From positions 31,060 through 95,059 of the forward strand of contig NZ_NRRR01000009.1 of assembly GCF_016583765.1 (NCBI RefSeq): DNA of 64,000 nucleotides, read 5' to 3'. The position numbers were made by a program, and so were the translations under genes. Positions 1 to 9,223 of this stretch are shown in pieces (position 1 is the stretch's first letter; each line of letters begins with the position of its first letter). Source of the stretch: Chromatium weissei (GTDB taxonomy: Bacteria; Pseudomonadota; Gammaproteobacteria; Chromatiales; Chromatiaceae). Below the pieces are notes generated by a model. The model was not told the DNA's origin. It saw nothing but the letters and a program-made list of their open reading frames with translations, and made no database searches.

Positions 1-2
1 AC

Positions 3-2063
3 ACGCTTGATGCCGCGCACAACGAACGTCAAACATTGCTGAACGCGTTGACAGCAGCGGCAACCTTGACCGATGAAATGGCGATCAGCGCCGAGCGCGA
101 GCGCATTCATGCGGCATGGCTGGCATTGCCGCCGGTAGAAGCGCAACACCGCAACGTGGTCGTGCACTATCAGCATTTGTTACAAGCGGTTGATAATGCT
201 CGCAATGCGCTGATTGAACAACGCAAAAATACCGAGCGGTTGCAGCGGACGCTGGCGCAGGTGCAGCGGCTGCTCGATGACACCAAACTGATGGAGCATC
301 GACGCGCTCGCACACTGATCGAGCAGGGGCGCTCGCTCGCCATCGCACAGCCGGATTTGGCGCTGGCGCAGGAGTTCGCCGCAGTGGCGGAGCGGTTGGA
401 AACGCGCCTGAATCATCAACGAAAACACGCCGAGCAGCGACTGCAGCAATTGCCCGAGCGTCTTGCAGAATTGGAAATGCGGCTGGATGCCGGTGAATTG
501 AAAAAAGCCGATCCGTTGTATCAAAGTCTGCAAGCTGCACTGGAGTTGATTCACGCCAGTGAATTGCCCAAACAGGCAACTGCCGACATTGCGCAGCGAT
601 TGCGTCATCTCGCACCGCAATTGCGCGAGTTGCAACACTGGCGGCGCTGGGGCGCGGATCAACATCGGGAAGGATTGTGCGCTGAGATGGATGCGCTGAT
701 TCACGCAGAAATGCCGTTGGCGGCGCTGGCCGAGCGGTTGCATACCCTGCAAATGGATTGGAAGCAGTTGGATCAATCCGGTTCGCCAGCGAATCAAGCG
801 TTGTGGGAACGGTTTCACGCGGCATCGGAATTGGTGTATGCGCGGTGTCGTCCGTTTATGGAAATGCAGGCGCAAGAACGCGAGGCGAATCGGCAAGCGC
901 GTGAGCTGGTGTGCGCGCAGATTGAAGAATTCCTCAATCAAGTGGATTGGGAGCGGGTGGAGTGGAAGAAAATCCTCCGCGCCGAACGCGACACGCGCCA
1001 GACTTGGGCGGCAATTGGTGCGACGGAAGGACGACATCGCAAAGCACTGGAACGCCGATTTCATCAGTCGTTGCGCCAATTGGATCGGCGTTTGGACGCA
1101 GAACGCAAAGCCAATCAAGCGCATAAACATCAATTGATCGAGCAGGCGCGGGCGCTGGCAGAAGTTGTCGATTTGGATGCGGCGATTGAGCAGGTAAAAA
1201 AGCTGCAACGTGAATGGCACACCACCGTTCCGACGCATCAAAAAACGGAAAATCGGCTGTGGCAAAATTTCCGCACCGCCTGCGATGCTGTGTTTGAACG
1301 CCGCGCTGCGCTCACGCAGGCACACACCAACGCGCTGCGCGATCATCTGGCCGTCCGCGAGGCGATTTGTGCCGAGGCGCTGGCGCTGATGGCGACGGTT
1401 GACGTTGATTCACAACAACTTATCGCGCAATTGTCCGCGCTCGAAGAACGCTGGCGCGTGGCACAACATTTGCCGATTCCGCGTCAAGCAGCGGCGACCG
1501 TTGCACAACAGTGGCACGATTGCCACGAGGCGTTGACGCAACGCATTCACGCCGCAGTCGCACAACAACAACAGGCGGCGCTGGCGCTGTTGCAACAGCA
1601 AGCCGCGTTGTGTGAACAGCTTGAACACAGCGTGCTCGGTGTCGCTGATGAACCGATTGCACCGGAAATCGCGCAACAATGTTGGCAAGCGTTACAAGGC
1701 GCTGATCACGATCACGCGGTGCATTCGGCGCTGGCAACGCGGTTTGAGCGAGCCTTGGCTGCCGCTGTTCAACCGGAACAATTGGAATTGTTGCGCAGCG
1801 ATTACGCCGTCAACGGTGCGCAGCGCCAGCGACTGTGTGTGCAGTTGGAAATCATCGCGGGTATTGAATCGCCGCCAGAATTCGCGCAGCAGCGATTGGA
1901 ATTTCAAGTAGCGCGGTTGGCGGAGCGCATGGTTGCCGGTGAGGACGATCCATTACGAGGCGCAACGCAATTGCTGCATGAATGGTTTCGCTGCGGTCCG
2001 GCTCCGATGGATGCGGCATTGGCAGCGCGATTTATCCGCGTTTATCAAACACTTGCCGGTTGA
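3..2063 (+). CDS. DUF349 domain-containing protein, 5' partial
   Basis: The reading frame is open from the left edge of the window, so the true start lies upstream; a TTG at 36 is only the first in-window start-like codon. The visible 686 residues are almost entirely helical and very rich in Gln, Ala, Arg and Leu, as in proteobacterial DUF349 proteins, which are typically around 900 residues. DUF349-like repeats show as W/LW-x-x-F-x-x-A blocks: ALWERFHAASELVYARCRPF, RLWQNFRTACDAVFERRAA and ALERRFHQSLRQLDRRL. There is no signal peptide or membrane segment in the visible part. The family is widespread in gammaproteobacteria but I know of no firm biochemical role. The stop overlaps the proposed TTG start of the next gene (pgl), which suggests co-transcription. 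Confidence 0.8.
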   Translation, partial: TLDAAHNERQTLLNALTAAATLTDEMAISAERERIHAAWLALPPVEAQHRNVVVHYQHLLQAVDNARNALIEQRKNTERLQRTLAQVQRLLDDTKLMEHRRARTLIEQGRSLAIAQPDLALAQEFAAVAERLETRLNHQRKHAEQRLQQLPERLAELEMRLDAGELKKADPLYQSLQAALELIHASELPKQATADIAQRLRHLAPQLRELQHWRRWGADQHREGLCAEMDALIHAEMPLAALAERLHTLQMDWKQLDQSGSPANQALWERFHAASELVYARCRPFMEMQAQEREANRQARELVCAQIEEFLNQVDWERVEWKKILRAERDTRQTWAAIGATEGRHRKALERRFHQSLRQLDRRLDAERKANQAHKHQLIEQARALAEVVDLDAAIEQVKKLQREWHTTVPTHQKTENRLWQNFRTACDAVFERRAALTQAHTNALRDHLAVREAICAEALALMATVDVDSQQLIAQLSALEERWRVAQHLPIPRQAAATVAQQWHDCHEALTQRIHAAVAQQQQAALALLQQQAALCEQLEHSVLGVADEPIAPEIAQQCWQALQGADHDHAVHSALATRFERALAAAVQPEQLELLRSDYAVNGAQRQRLCVQLEIIAGIESPPEFAQQRLEFQVARLAERMVAGEDDPLRGATQLLHEWFRCGPAPMDAALAARFIRVYQTLAG

Positions 2064-2776
2064 ACAATCAAACCACAGCCACGTTTCCGCCACGCTCGCG
2101 CTGTCATTCATACGCCGATGCCGAGTGCGTTGCCGTTGCGGCAGCCCAGCACATTGCCGAAATCGCACAACAGGCAATTGCGGCGCGAGGTCAGTTTCAA
2201 ATGGTGCTGGCTGGTGGCACAACGCCGCTGGCAATTTATGCCCGACTTGCCGCCATGCCCGATCTTGACTGGTCGCGCTGGCATCTGTTTTGCGGTGATG
2301 AACGCGGCGTGGCGGCGAACGATTCAGCGCGTAACAGCTTGACAATTGAGCATATTTTGCTGGCGCAGCAACCGAGCGCCGCTGCACACTGGTATCCGAT
2401 TCGCGCTGAAATTGGCATCGAAATGGCAGCGACGGAATATGCCGCGTTAATTCAACCGCGCTTGCCGTTTGATCTCGTGCTGCTCGGCATGGGCGAAGAC
2501 GGACACACCGCCAGTTTATTTCCAAATCAGCCCATTTCGTCCGGTTTGGTCATTCCCGTTTATCAGGCTCCAAAACCACCGCCAGCGCGAGTGTCGCTCA
2601 CACCGCCTGCGCTCGCTGCCACCCATAACCTATTGATTATCATCACTGGTGCGAATAAAGCCGAGGCATTGGCTCGCTGGCAACAGGGCGCTGATTTGCC
2701 GATTGCTCGCGTTGCCGCATTGCATCAACAATCAATAGTATTGTGCGATCACGCGGCAGCAGTTGCATTGAATTGA
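2060..2776 (+). CDS. pgl: 6-phosphogluconolactonase
   Basis: Hydrolyses 6-phosphoglucono-lactone to 6-phosphogluconate, the second step of the oxidative pentose phosphate pathway, in the cytosol. The family is clear from AGGTTP (residues 51-56, phosphate-binding loop), CGDER (79-83) and GMGEDGHTASLFP (143-155, containing the conserved catalytic His region). I start at TTG 2060, which overlaps the TGA of the upstream gene (TTGA). This gives 238 residues, the usual length for the DevB/Pgl type; the in-frame ATG at 1982 would add 26 atypical residues inside the upstream gene. It converges on the flippase gene with only 7 bases between the stops. The partner zwf lies about 5 kb away on the other strand, so the two pathway genes are not one operon here. 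Confidence 0.88.
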   Translation: MNNQTTATFPPRSRCHSYADAECVAVAAAQHIAEIAQQAIAARGQFQMVLAGGTTPLAIYARLAAMPDLDWSRWHLFCGDERGVAANDSARNSLTIEHILLAQQPSAAAHWYPIRAEIGIEMAATEYAALIQPRLPFDLVLLGMGEDGHTASLFPNQPISSGLVIPVYQAPKPPPARVSLTPPALAATHNLLIIITGANKAEALARWQQGADLPIARVAALHQQSIVLCDHAAAVALN

Positions 2777-2783
2777 TGGCGAA

Positions 2784-4268
2784 TTAATGTTGCCGTGATT
2801 GGCGCAATAACGGCAATCCATCAGCGATAAAAACCGTGAATACGAACAGCGTTAATAATCCAGTGGCAGTGAATACAAATGACCAAGGCGCGATTTGAAT
2901 AAGCCATTGGTTGCATAAATAAAGTGCCACCGCAAATGCCATATAACCCACGATGCGCCAGAGTTGATAAGGCACTGGATAATAATGGCGACCGAGTAAA
3001 TAAGACAGCATCACCATTGTGCCATAACAGATTAAATGCGCCCAAGCCGCACCCTGATAACCATAGATGGGAACCCACCAAAACAGCAGTAGCACGGTAA
3101 TTACTGCGCCAATCAACGACACGCCAGCACCCAATAAAGTGCGGTCGGTCAATTTATACCAAATCGACAGATTCACATAGATGCCGAGCAGTAAGCTGGC
3201 AAATAACAGCACCGGAACCACGTGCATTCCTTCTCGATAAGTCGCACCGACGAAGTATTGAAAAACGTCAATATACAGCGTGACCAGCAGAAATAAAAAC
3301 ACGCAGCAAATCACAAACCAATTGAGTACCAACGCGTAAATTTGGCGAGCATCCTGCTGTTTGGCGTAATTAAAGAAAAATGGCTCGGCAGCGTAGCGAA
3401 AGGCTTGAATAAAGAGCGCCATTAAAATAGACAATTTATAACAGGCGCTATAAATACCGAGTTGCGCCATATTGGTTGCATCATCAAATGGCAGCAGATA
3501 TTTTAATGCTGCTCGGTCAAGCATTTCGTTAATGATGCCCGCAAATCCAATGACGACCATCGGCAGTGAATAACGCAGCAATCGCCGAAATAAAACGGTG
3601 TCAAAGGTGCTGAAAAAGGCAATTCGCAACTGTGGTATTAATAGCACCAATTTGAGTAAACTGGCGATAAGGTTGGCAATAAAGACGAAGCCCACGCCAA
3701 TGCTCGAATTCCATAATGTGGCGAATAATGAATCGGAATTTGTCTCAAATGCGTGGCGACAGACGCTAATGAAAAAGATGGTTAAACCGACATTGATGCC
3801 GATTTCTATCAATTTAATAGTAGCGAATTGCGCGGCGCGGTTTTCAGCGCGCAGCCGTGCAAATGCAATTGCGCCAATCGAATCGAGTGCCAAAATTGCG
3901 GCGCTCCACCAGACATAATTGGCGTGATCGGCGTGACGCAACAGGTCGGCGAGTGGTTCGCGCTGTAAATAAATTAGCAGCAAAAACAATCCATTAACGA
4001 CAATGACCACGCGCAATACGGTGCTGTAAACGCTGTTCTCTGACCATTCGCTGCCAGCGCGAAAACGAAAATAACCGGTTTCTAATCCGAACATGAGCAC
4101 GACGGCGAGAAAGCCCATGTAGGCGTAAAACTCGGCGATGACTCCGTATTCTGCGGGCGCGAAGCTGTAGGTCAGTAGCGGCACGAGCAGGTAGTTGAGG
4201 AAGCGTCCGAAGACGCTGCTGATGCCGTAAATGGCGGTTTGCGATGCGAGTTTTTTCAGTGGATTCAA
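2784..4268 (-). CDS. Wzx-like polysaccharide/lipid-linked oligosaccharide flippase
   Basis: 494 residues, very hydrophobic throughout, with about twelve to fourteen predicted membrane segments. The N-terminus (LKKLASQTAIYGISSVFGR, then LVPLLTYSFAPAEYGVIAEF) is the typical opening of the MATE-like polysaccharide biosynthesis family. Such proteins flip undecaprenyl-linked sugar units across the inner membrane for O-antigen or exopolysaccharide assembly. No glycosyltransferase or ligase genes lie next to it, so the substrate cannot be inferred. The start is a TTG at 4268 preceded by GGA; there is no in-frame ATG nearby. It converges with pgl and is transcribed away from the StiP-like gene. The family is confident, the substrate unknown. 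Confidence 0.78.
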   Translation of the reverse strand: MNPLKKLASQTAIYGISSVFGRFLNYLLVPLLTYSFAPAEYGVIAEFYAYMGFLAVVLMFGLETGYFRFRAGSEWSENSVYSTVLRVVIVVNGLFLLLIYLQREPLADLLRHADHANYVWWSAAILALDSIGAIAFARLRAENRAAQFATIKLIEIGINVGLTIFFISVCRHAFETNSDSLFATLWNSSIGVGFVFIANLIASLLKLVLLIPQLRIAFFSTFDTVLFRRLLRYSLPMVVIGFAGIINEMLDRAALKYLLPFDDATNMAQLGIYSACYKLSILMALFIQAFRYAAEPFFFNYAKQQDARQIYALVLNWFVICCVFLFLLVTLYIDVFQYFVGATYREGMHVVPVLLFASLLLGIYVNLSIWYKLTDRTLLGAGVSLIGAVITVLLLFWWVPIYGYQGAAWAHLICYGTMVMLSYLLGRHYYPVPYQLWRIVGYMAFAVALYLCNQWLIQIAPWSFVFTATGLLTLFVFTVFIADGLPLLRQSRQH

Positions 4269-4299
4269 AGTGATGTCCGTTTTTTTAGTTGTCGGTTTG

Positions 4300-4327
4300 C
4301 AGTTATCAGTTATCAGTTATCAGTTAT
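4300..4327. repeat. Four tandem CAGTTAT heptamers
   Basis: Four perfect consecutive copies of CAGTTAT, preceded at 4285-4293 by the related TTAGTTGTC and followed by CAGTGG. They lie in the 163-base divergent gap between the flippase and the StiP-like gene. Related TTGTCAG/CTGACAA units recur near 30.7, 40.5, 42.7 and, inside coding sequence, near 19.7 and 46.5 kb. Heptanucleotide tandem repeats of this kind are best known from filamentous cyanobacteria (STRR repeats). Confidence 0.9.
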
Positions 4328-4431
4328 CAGTGGAAAATGTGGTTGTATTGAAAATAGTTAACTGCAATAGAATGAATGAAAAACGCCTTTCAGTATACAG
4401 TTAATTTTAATTAAAAAAGGATTAAAATGGT

Positions 4432-5532
4432 ATGTCAATACCAGTATTTTCAGGAAGTTATCGCGCAGATGAAGTGCGAATTTTACTGACACCGCTGGCG
4501 CTGAAAATGGTGAATGTCGTCGATAAAGAGCGCCTGATTCAAAGCGGGCAACGTCATTACAGCACGTTGCTGAGTCAGGAAACGCTGCCGTCACCGCGTT
4601 ATTTGGAGATTTTTTATCAGGCATTTGCGTTGACGCGGCAGCGCATGGCGCAACAACTGCTTGATTTGGCTGCGATTATTTCCGCACAACATCCACTTGG
4701 ATCGTTGACGCTGGTGTCACTTGCTCGTGCTGGAACGCCAATTGGCGTGCTGTTATGGCATGTATTAACTGCACATTTTGCGCGTGAGGTTTTTCATTAT
4801 TCGGTGTCAATTTTGCGCGATCAGGGTATTGATTACAACGCATTGCGCTTTATTCTGCATGATCAATTGCACGAGGCAATGAACGTGGTTTTTGTGGATG
4901 GTTGGACGGGAAAAGGTGCAATTGCGCGGACGCTTGCACATTCAGTGACACAATTTAATCAAACATATGATTCTACAATTGATTCGCGTCTTTTTACATT
5001 AACCGATTTAGCGGGCGTGGGCGTTGCACCGACGAATGAAGATGTTTTAATTCCATCGAGTATTTTGAATGCGACCATTTCCGGTTTAATCAGTCGCTCG
5101 GTCTGCCCGGCGCAATTGAATGCGAATTCTTTTCATGGTTGCGTCTTTTACCGTGAGTTTGCTGCCAATGATCTTTCAATATGGTTTATTGACGCATTAC
5201 GTGCAGAAATTGCTGCCTGTCTTGATAATGGCTATTTGCCTCGTTCCACGCCAATTGATTCGCATTCAGCGCAAAACCGTTCACAACAATTACTGCTGAC
5301 AATGAAAAAACAATTTGGTGTATGCGATGAAAATCTCATTAAACCCGGTATTGGTGAAGCAACTCGTGTATTATTACGGCGAATTCCTGAACGATTGATT
5401 GTGCGTGATCCTAATGCCATAGATGTCGCACATTTATTGCAATTAGCGCGGGAAAAACAGGTGTATTGCGCAATTGATCGCACCCTACCCTATCATGCGG
5501 TTTCACTCATTAAGAGCATCTCCTCATGTTAA
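4432..5532 (+). CDS. StiP-type cysteine protease-like protein with PELOTA-like C-terminus
   Basis: 366 residues matching the 'cysteine protease StiP' family, which occurs in the biosynthetic module linked to tellurite/stress (ter) gene clusters. Visible landmarks are SLARAGTPIGVLLWH (96-110), FHYSVSILRDQGID (121-134), VFVDGWTGKGAIART (153-167), and from residue 304 KPGIGEATRVLLRRIPERL, which resembles the PELOTA RNA-binding domain at the C-terminus of this family. The start ATG 4432 lies 11 bases after AAAAAAGG. It overlaps the CitE-like gene by 7 bases, so the two are translationally coupled. The classical partners (TerB/C/D/E, ATP-grasp, HAD and a separate phosphoribosyltransferase protein) are absent here. 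The family call is fairly sure; the reaction and substrate are unknown. Confidence 0.75.
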   Translation: MSIPVFSGSYRADEVRILLTPLALKMVNVVDKERLIQSGQRHYSTLLSQETLPSPRYLEIFYQAFALTRQRMAQQLLDLAAIISAQHPLGSLTLVSLARAGTPIGVLLWHVLTAHFAREVFHYSVSILRDQGIDYNALRFILHDQLHEAMNVVFVDGWTGKGAIARTLAHSVTQFNQTYDSTIDSRLFTLTDLAGVGVAPTNEDVLIPSSILNATISGLISRSVCPAQLNANSFHGCVFYREFAANDLSIWFIDALRAEIAACLDNGYLPRSTPIDSHSAQNRSQQLLLTMKKQFGVCDENLIKPGIGEATRVLLRRIPERLIVRDPNAIDVAHLLQLAREKQVYCAIDRTLPYHAVSLIKSISSC

Positions 5533-6395
5533 ATGCGTATCGTCTTGGTGCTTCTCTTTATGTTCCAGCAACGCATCACGATTTACTTAATATCGCCAAT
5601 GGCACGCGTTGGCCAGCATTGCGCTCGGTGATTTTTTGTACTGAAGATGCCGTTGCAGAAACTGCACTTGAAACCGCAATTGAAAACCTGCGCAAGGCTT
5701 TAGCACAGATGACCACCACCTGTGCAATGCTGCGTTTTATTCGCGCCCGCAATCCTGATATTTTAATGCAATTACTGACGTTGCCCGGAATTGAAAAAAT
5801 CAATGGATTTGTATTTCCGAAGTTCGATTTAAGTAACGCCGATGTGTATATGAATTTGCTCACGGATTCTAAGTATTTGTGTATGCCCACTTTAGAAACG
5901 CGTGATGTTTTTGAGACTGCCAAACTCATTACATTGCGCAATCATTTACTCGGTTGTCATTATCAGCATCGCATTCTTGCATTGCGAATTGGCGGCAATG
6001 ATTTGTTATCGCTTCTCGGCATTCGTCGTCCATTAGATCGCACCATTTACTGTACGCCATTGGGTCATACCATTGCGCAAATTGTCACTGTATTTAAGCC
6101 TTTTGGATTTCAAATCACTGCGCCAGTGTTTGAACATCTGAATTGCTCAGAGATTTTGCAGGAAGAATTGAGTGAAGATATTGCGCATGGGCTGTGCGGA
6201 AAAACGGCTATTCATCCCAATCAAATACCGATGATTGAAAAAAGTTTTCGTGTGATACCAACAGATTTAGAAGCTGCACACCGCATTTTGAATGATGATC
6301 GCGCTGTATTTCAATTCAATGGTTCGATGTGCGAAGTGGCAACGCATCGTATATGGGCACAGCATATTCTTGAACGAATGACGATTGATTCTTGA
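5526..6395 (+). CDS. HpcH/HpaI aldolase / CitE-like lyase of ter-type module
   Basis: 289 residues. The weak TIM-barrel pattern FVFPKFD (115-121), CMPTLETRDVFE and HRILALRIGGNDLLSLLG, with a late GLCGKTAIHPNQI, is that of CitE/HpcH-HpaI carbon-carbon lyases. KTAIHPNQI corresponds to the conserved 'GK..IHP.Q' end of CitE proteins, and ALRIGGNDL carries the metal-site region. The start codon lies within the 3' end of the StiP-like gene, so the two form a bicistron. In described ter-associated clusters this lyase sits beside StiP, ATP-grasp and phosphoribosyltransferase proteins and is proposed to help make a nucleoside-like metabolite; that proposal is inference from context in the literature. 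The substrate is unknown. Confidence 0.72.
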   Translation: MLNAYRLGASLYVPATHHDLLNIANGTRWPALRSVIFCTEDAVAETALETAIENLRKALAQMTTTCAMLRFIRARNPDILMQLLTLPGIEKINGFVFPKFDLSNADVYMNLLTDSKYLCMPTLETRDVFETAKLITLRNHLLGCHYQHRILALRIGGNDLLSLLGIRRPLDRTIYCTPLGHTIAQIVTVFKPFGFQITAPVFEHLNCSEILQEELSEDIAHGLCGKTAIHPNQIPMIEKSFRVIPTDLEAAHRILNDDRAVFQFNGSMCEVATHRIWAQHILERMTIDS

Positions 6396-6449
6396 ATATC
6401 TTTGAAATGTTGTTGATTGCCAGTGTTGAAGTACTGCATGTTCAAACGA

Positions 6450-6485
6450 GAAAGATTTTTATTCACAAATCGAATAGAATCTTTC
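6450..6485. other. Imperfectly placed stem-loop between CitE-like gene and mnmA
   Basis: GAAAGATT (6450-6457) and AATCTTTC (6478-6485) form an 8-base stem with a 20-base loop, upstream of mnmA. There is a T-run inside the loop but none after the stem, so it is a weak terminator candidate and may have no function. Confidence 0.3.
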
Positions 6486-6512
6486 AATTGTTATTGCTGT
6501 TGAGATTTATTG

Positions 6513-7628
6513 ATGGACACATTTGATTGCCAGTCACCGCAACGCATCATCATCGGTCTTTCTGGCGGTGTTGATTCCGCTGTTGCGGCGCATCTTTTAA
6601 TTGAACAGGGGCATCAGGTTGAAGCCCTATTTATGAAGAATTGGGAAGAAGATGATCGTGCAGGTTATTGCGCGGCGGCGGTCGATCTTGCTGATGCACA
6701 AGCAGTTGCAAATCAATTGGGAATACGATTGCACACAGTTAATTTTGCGACTGAATACTGGGATCGCGTCTTTGCTGAATTCTTGAGTGAATATCAAGCA
6801 TTGCGCACACCAAATCCCGATGTGTTATGTAATCGAGAAATTAAATTTGCGGCTTTTCTCGATCATGCGTTGGGTTTAGGTGCGAATGCAATTGCCACGG
6901 GTCATTACGCTCGTATTACGCAGGATGCGCGAGGTTTTCATCTGCGTTTATGCGCTGATGCGGAAAAAGATCAAACGTATTTTTTGCATTTATTGAATCA
7001 ATCGCAACTCGCTCAAGCGCGATTTCCATTACATTCACAGACAAAACCGCAAATTCGTGCGATTGCGCAACAATTAAAATTGCCGAATGCGACAAAAAAA
7101 GATAGCACTGGCATTTGTTTTATTGGTGAACGCCGTTTTCGGAATTTTCTCGCGCAGTATTTGCCGCATTCGCCGGGACCAATTGAAACTGTGGAAGGGG
7201 TGCGAATTGGTGAACATCAGGGATTGGCGTATTACACGCTCGGTCAGCGGCAGGGTTTGGGCATCGGTGGAGTTGCGAATGCGCGAGAAGCGGCGTGGTA
7301 TGTTGCGGCGAAGGATCAAGCGCGGAATACGTTGATTTTAGTGCAGAATAGTCAACATCCGTTGCTGATGGCGCACGGTCTTGACGCGCTGCGTCCGCAT
7401 TGGATTAGTGGCGCTGCGCCGACAACCTTTCCATTTTCCTGTTTGGCGCGATTGCGGCATCGCCAGCCGTTGCAACAATGCGACATTCTCAGCGTCGATG
7501 ACGACCGTTGTGTGGTGCGTTTTGCAACTGCGCAGCGGGCGGTTGCGCCGGGACAATCGGTGGTGTTTTACCGCGCCGATGAATGTCTCGGTGGTGCGGT
7601 GATTGAGCGCAGCTGGCGCGATAATTAA
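6513..7628 (+). CDS. mnmA: tRNA-specific 2-thiouridylase MnmA
   Basis: Thiolates U34 of tRNA-Lys, -Glu and -Gln using ATP and sulfur relayed from IscS. The PP-loop SGGVDS is at residues 17-22. The two catalytic cysteines are visible as NPDVLCNREIKF (Cys106) and STGICFIGER (Cys202), spaced as in E. coli MnmA. ATGHYARI and GLAYYTLGQRQGLGIGG are further family signatures. The length of 371 residues is normal. A TTG at 6510 directly precedes the ATG at 6513; I prefer the ATG. The gene stands alone, with zwf converging 7 bases beyond the stop. Orthology is very clear. Confidence 0.95.
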   Translation: MDTFDCQSPQRIIIGLSGGVDSAVAAHLLIEQGHQVEALFMKNWEEDDRAGYCAAAVDLADAQAVANQLGIRLHTVNFATEYWDRVFAEFLSEYQALRTPNPDVLCNREIKFAAFLDHALGLGANAIATGHYARITQDARGFHLRLCADAEKDQTYFLHLLNQSQLAQARFPLHSQTKPQIRAIAQQLKLPNATKKDSTGICFIGERRFRNFLAQYLPHSPGPIETVEGVRIGEHQGLAYYTLGQRQGLGIGGVANAREAAWYVAAKDQARNTLILVQNSQHPLLMAHGLDALRPHWISGAAPTTFPFSCLARLRHRQPLQQCDILSVDDDRCVVRFATAQRAVAPGQSVVFYRADECLGGAVIERSWRDN

Positions 7629-7635
7629 AGCAATT

Positions 7636-9114
7636 TCAATCATCTAAACCGTTGCGCCAATGCTGATCGTCACGATCAAACAGCCGATTGGCCTCCGTCG
7701 GCCCCCAGCTTCCCGCCGCATAAGTCGGAATAAAATCACGCTCGGTTGCCCAAAGTTTCAGAATTGGATCAATCACTTGCCACGCCCAATTGACTTCATC
7801 GGTGCGCAGAAAATGGCTGTGGTCACCGGCGATCACGTCGAGCAGCAACGCGGCATACGCGTCAATGTGTTCCGGCGGCAACGTGCAACTGCTGGCATCA
7901 AGCCGTTCAGTTTGAGTGCGCAATTCTAATCCCGGCTGTTTCACTTGAATTTCCAAGCGCATACATTCGTTGGGTTGCAGGTTAAGCAGCAGCCAATTGG
8001 GTTTCAATCGTTCAATGGCGGTGAATTGAAACAGTTGCTGCGGCGGGTGCTTAAATCGAATCGCAATCAGCGAACCGCTGCGCTCCAACCGTTTGCCGGT
8101 GCGCAGATAAAACGGCACACCGCGCCAGCGCCAATTGTCAATGTAGAGTTTGAGCGCGGCGTAAGTTTCCGTCGTGCTATTCGCTGCAACGCCCGGTTCC
8201 TCTCGATAACTGGCGCACCGCGTCGTGCCGAGTTGCCCGGCGGCATATTGCGCACGATAGGCTTGCGCGTGAACCGCCTCGCGGGAAATCGGACGAATGG
8301 AACGTAAAACTTTTACCTTTTCATCGCGTAACGCTTCGGCATCCAAATTCGGCGGCGGCTCCATCGCCACTAACGTGAGCATTTGCAGCAGATGACTTTG
8401 AATCATGTCGCGCAGCGCACCCACGCCGTCATAAAACCCCGCTCGCGCTTCAATGCCTTGCGCTTCGGCGTGAAAAATCTGCACATGGTCGATGTAATTG
8501 CGATTCCACAGCGGTTCCAACAGCAGGTTGGCAAATCGAAACACGAGAATGTTTTGCACCGTGCTTTTGCCGAGATAGTGGTCAATGCGATAAAGCTGCT
8601 CCTCGTGAAAATGCTGGCGCAGCGCGTGATCGAGAATCGTCGCGCTTTCCACATCAAAGCCAAACGGTTTTTCTACGACCAGCCGCGACCAGTTGCCGTC
8701 TTCACGATTCAATTCGGTGGCAGCGAGTTGCTCGGCAATGCGTGCGTAATCACGCGGCGCGACGGCGAGATAGGTGAGCAGATGTTTCGGCCAATCTTCT
8801 GCACCGCGCCAGCGGTCGGCAAATTTTTGATAACCTTCGATTTGTTCTAAATCGCCTTCCACAAAATGCAGCCGCGCCAGCAATTGCGTCAGCACAGTTT
8901 CGCGCAATTTCGCAGCGGAAAAATGGGCGACCAGTTGGCAAAGCACCTGTTCTCGCCAATTCTCATCCGACCACGGACGGCGACCGAATCCGACGATACG
9001 GGTTGCAGAATGGAGCCGCTCGGCAGCTTCAAGTTGATACAACGCTGGCAGCAATTTGTGGGTCACCAAATGACCGGTTGCGCCGAAAATCAGCAACGTG
9101 CATGGGCTGGGCAT
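7636..9114 (-). CDS. zwf: Glucose-6-phosphate 1-dehydrogenase
   Basis: Oxidises glucose-6-phosphate to 6-phosphogluconolactone with reduction of NAD(P)+. Family signatures are VEKPFGFD (147-154), the active-site [13 protein letters not shown] (176-188) and [14 protein letters not shown]. The length of 492 residues is normal. The N-terminal nucleotide loop reads [12 protein letters not shown] instead of the common FGAxGDLxxRKL, so the Asp and the Arg usually linked to NADP phosphate binding are His and His/Thr here; cofactor preference may differ. The start ATG 9114 has GAGG nine bases upstream. It is divergent from glgA (about 110 bases between starts), which may allow joint control of glucose-phosphate use. 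Confidence 0.93.
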   Translation of the reverse strand: MPSPCTLLIFGATGHLVTHKLLPALYQLEAAERLHSATRIVGFGRRPWSDENWREQVLCQLVAHFSAAKLRETVLTQLLARLHFVEGDLEQIEGYQKFADRWRGAEDWPKHLLTYLAVAPRDYARIAEQLAATELNREDGNWSRLVVEKPFGFDVESATILDHALRQHFHEEQLYRIDHYLGKSTVQNILVFRFANLLLEPLWNRNYIDHVQIFHAEAQGIEARAGFYDGVGALRDMIQSHLLQMLTLVAMEPPPNLDAEALRDEKVKVLRSIRPISREAVHAQAYRAQYAAGQLGTTRCASYREEPGVAANSTTETYAALKLYIDNWRWRGVPFYLRTGKRLERSGSLIAIRFKHPPQQLFQFTAIERLKPNWLLLNLQPNECMRLEIQVKQPGLELRTQTERLDASSCTLPPEHIDAYAALLLDVIAGDHSHFLRTDEVNWAWQVIDPILKLWATERDFIPTYAAGSWGPTEANRLFDRDDQHWRNGLDD

Positions 9115-9223
9115 GGCCGTGTGCCTCGATTTGAATGAAATGTGCTAACGTGAGTCTGTCAAAAAGTGATTCAATTGTGTCGCATTGCCGCCGCATTCAC
9201 CTGAGCAAATTCAAGGTTTTATC

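Noticed and set aside
180..1346. 388-codon open frame on the minus strand
   Set aside because: Lies fully antisense to the DUF349 gene, with low-complexity Arg/Gln/Leu content and no recognisable domain; it mirrors the biased codons of that gene.
8383..8850. 155-codon open frame antisense to zwf
   Set aside because: zwf is clearly coding on the other strand; the frame has no ribosome-binding site or domain.
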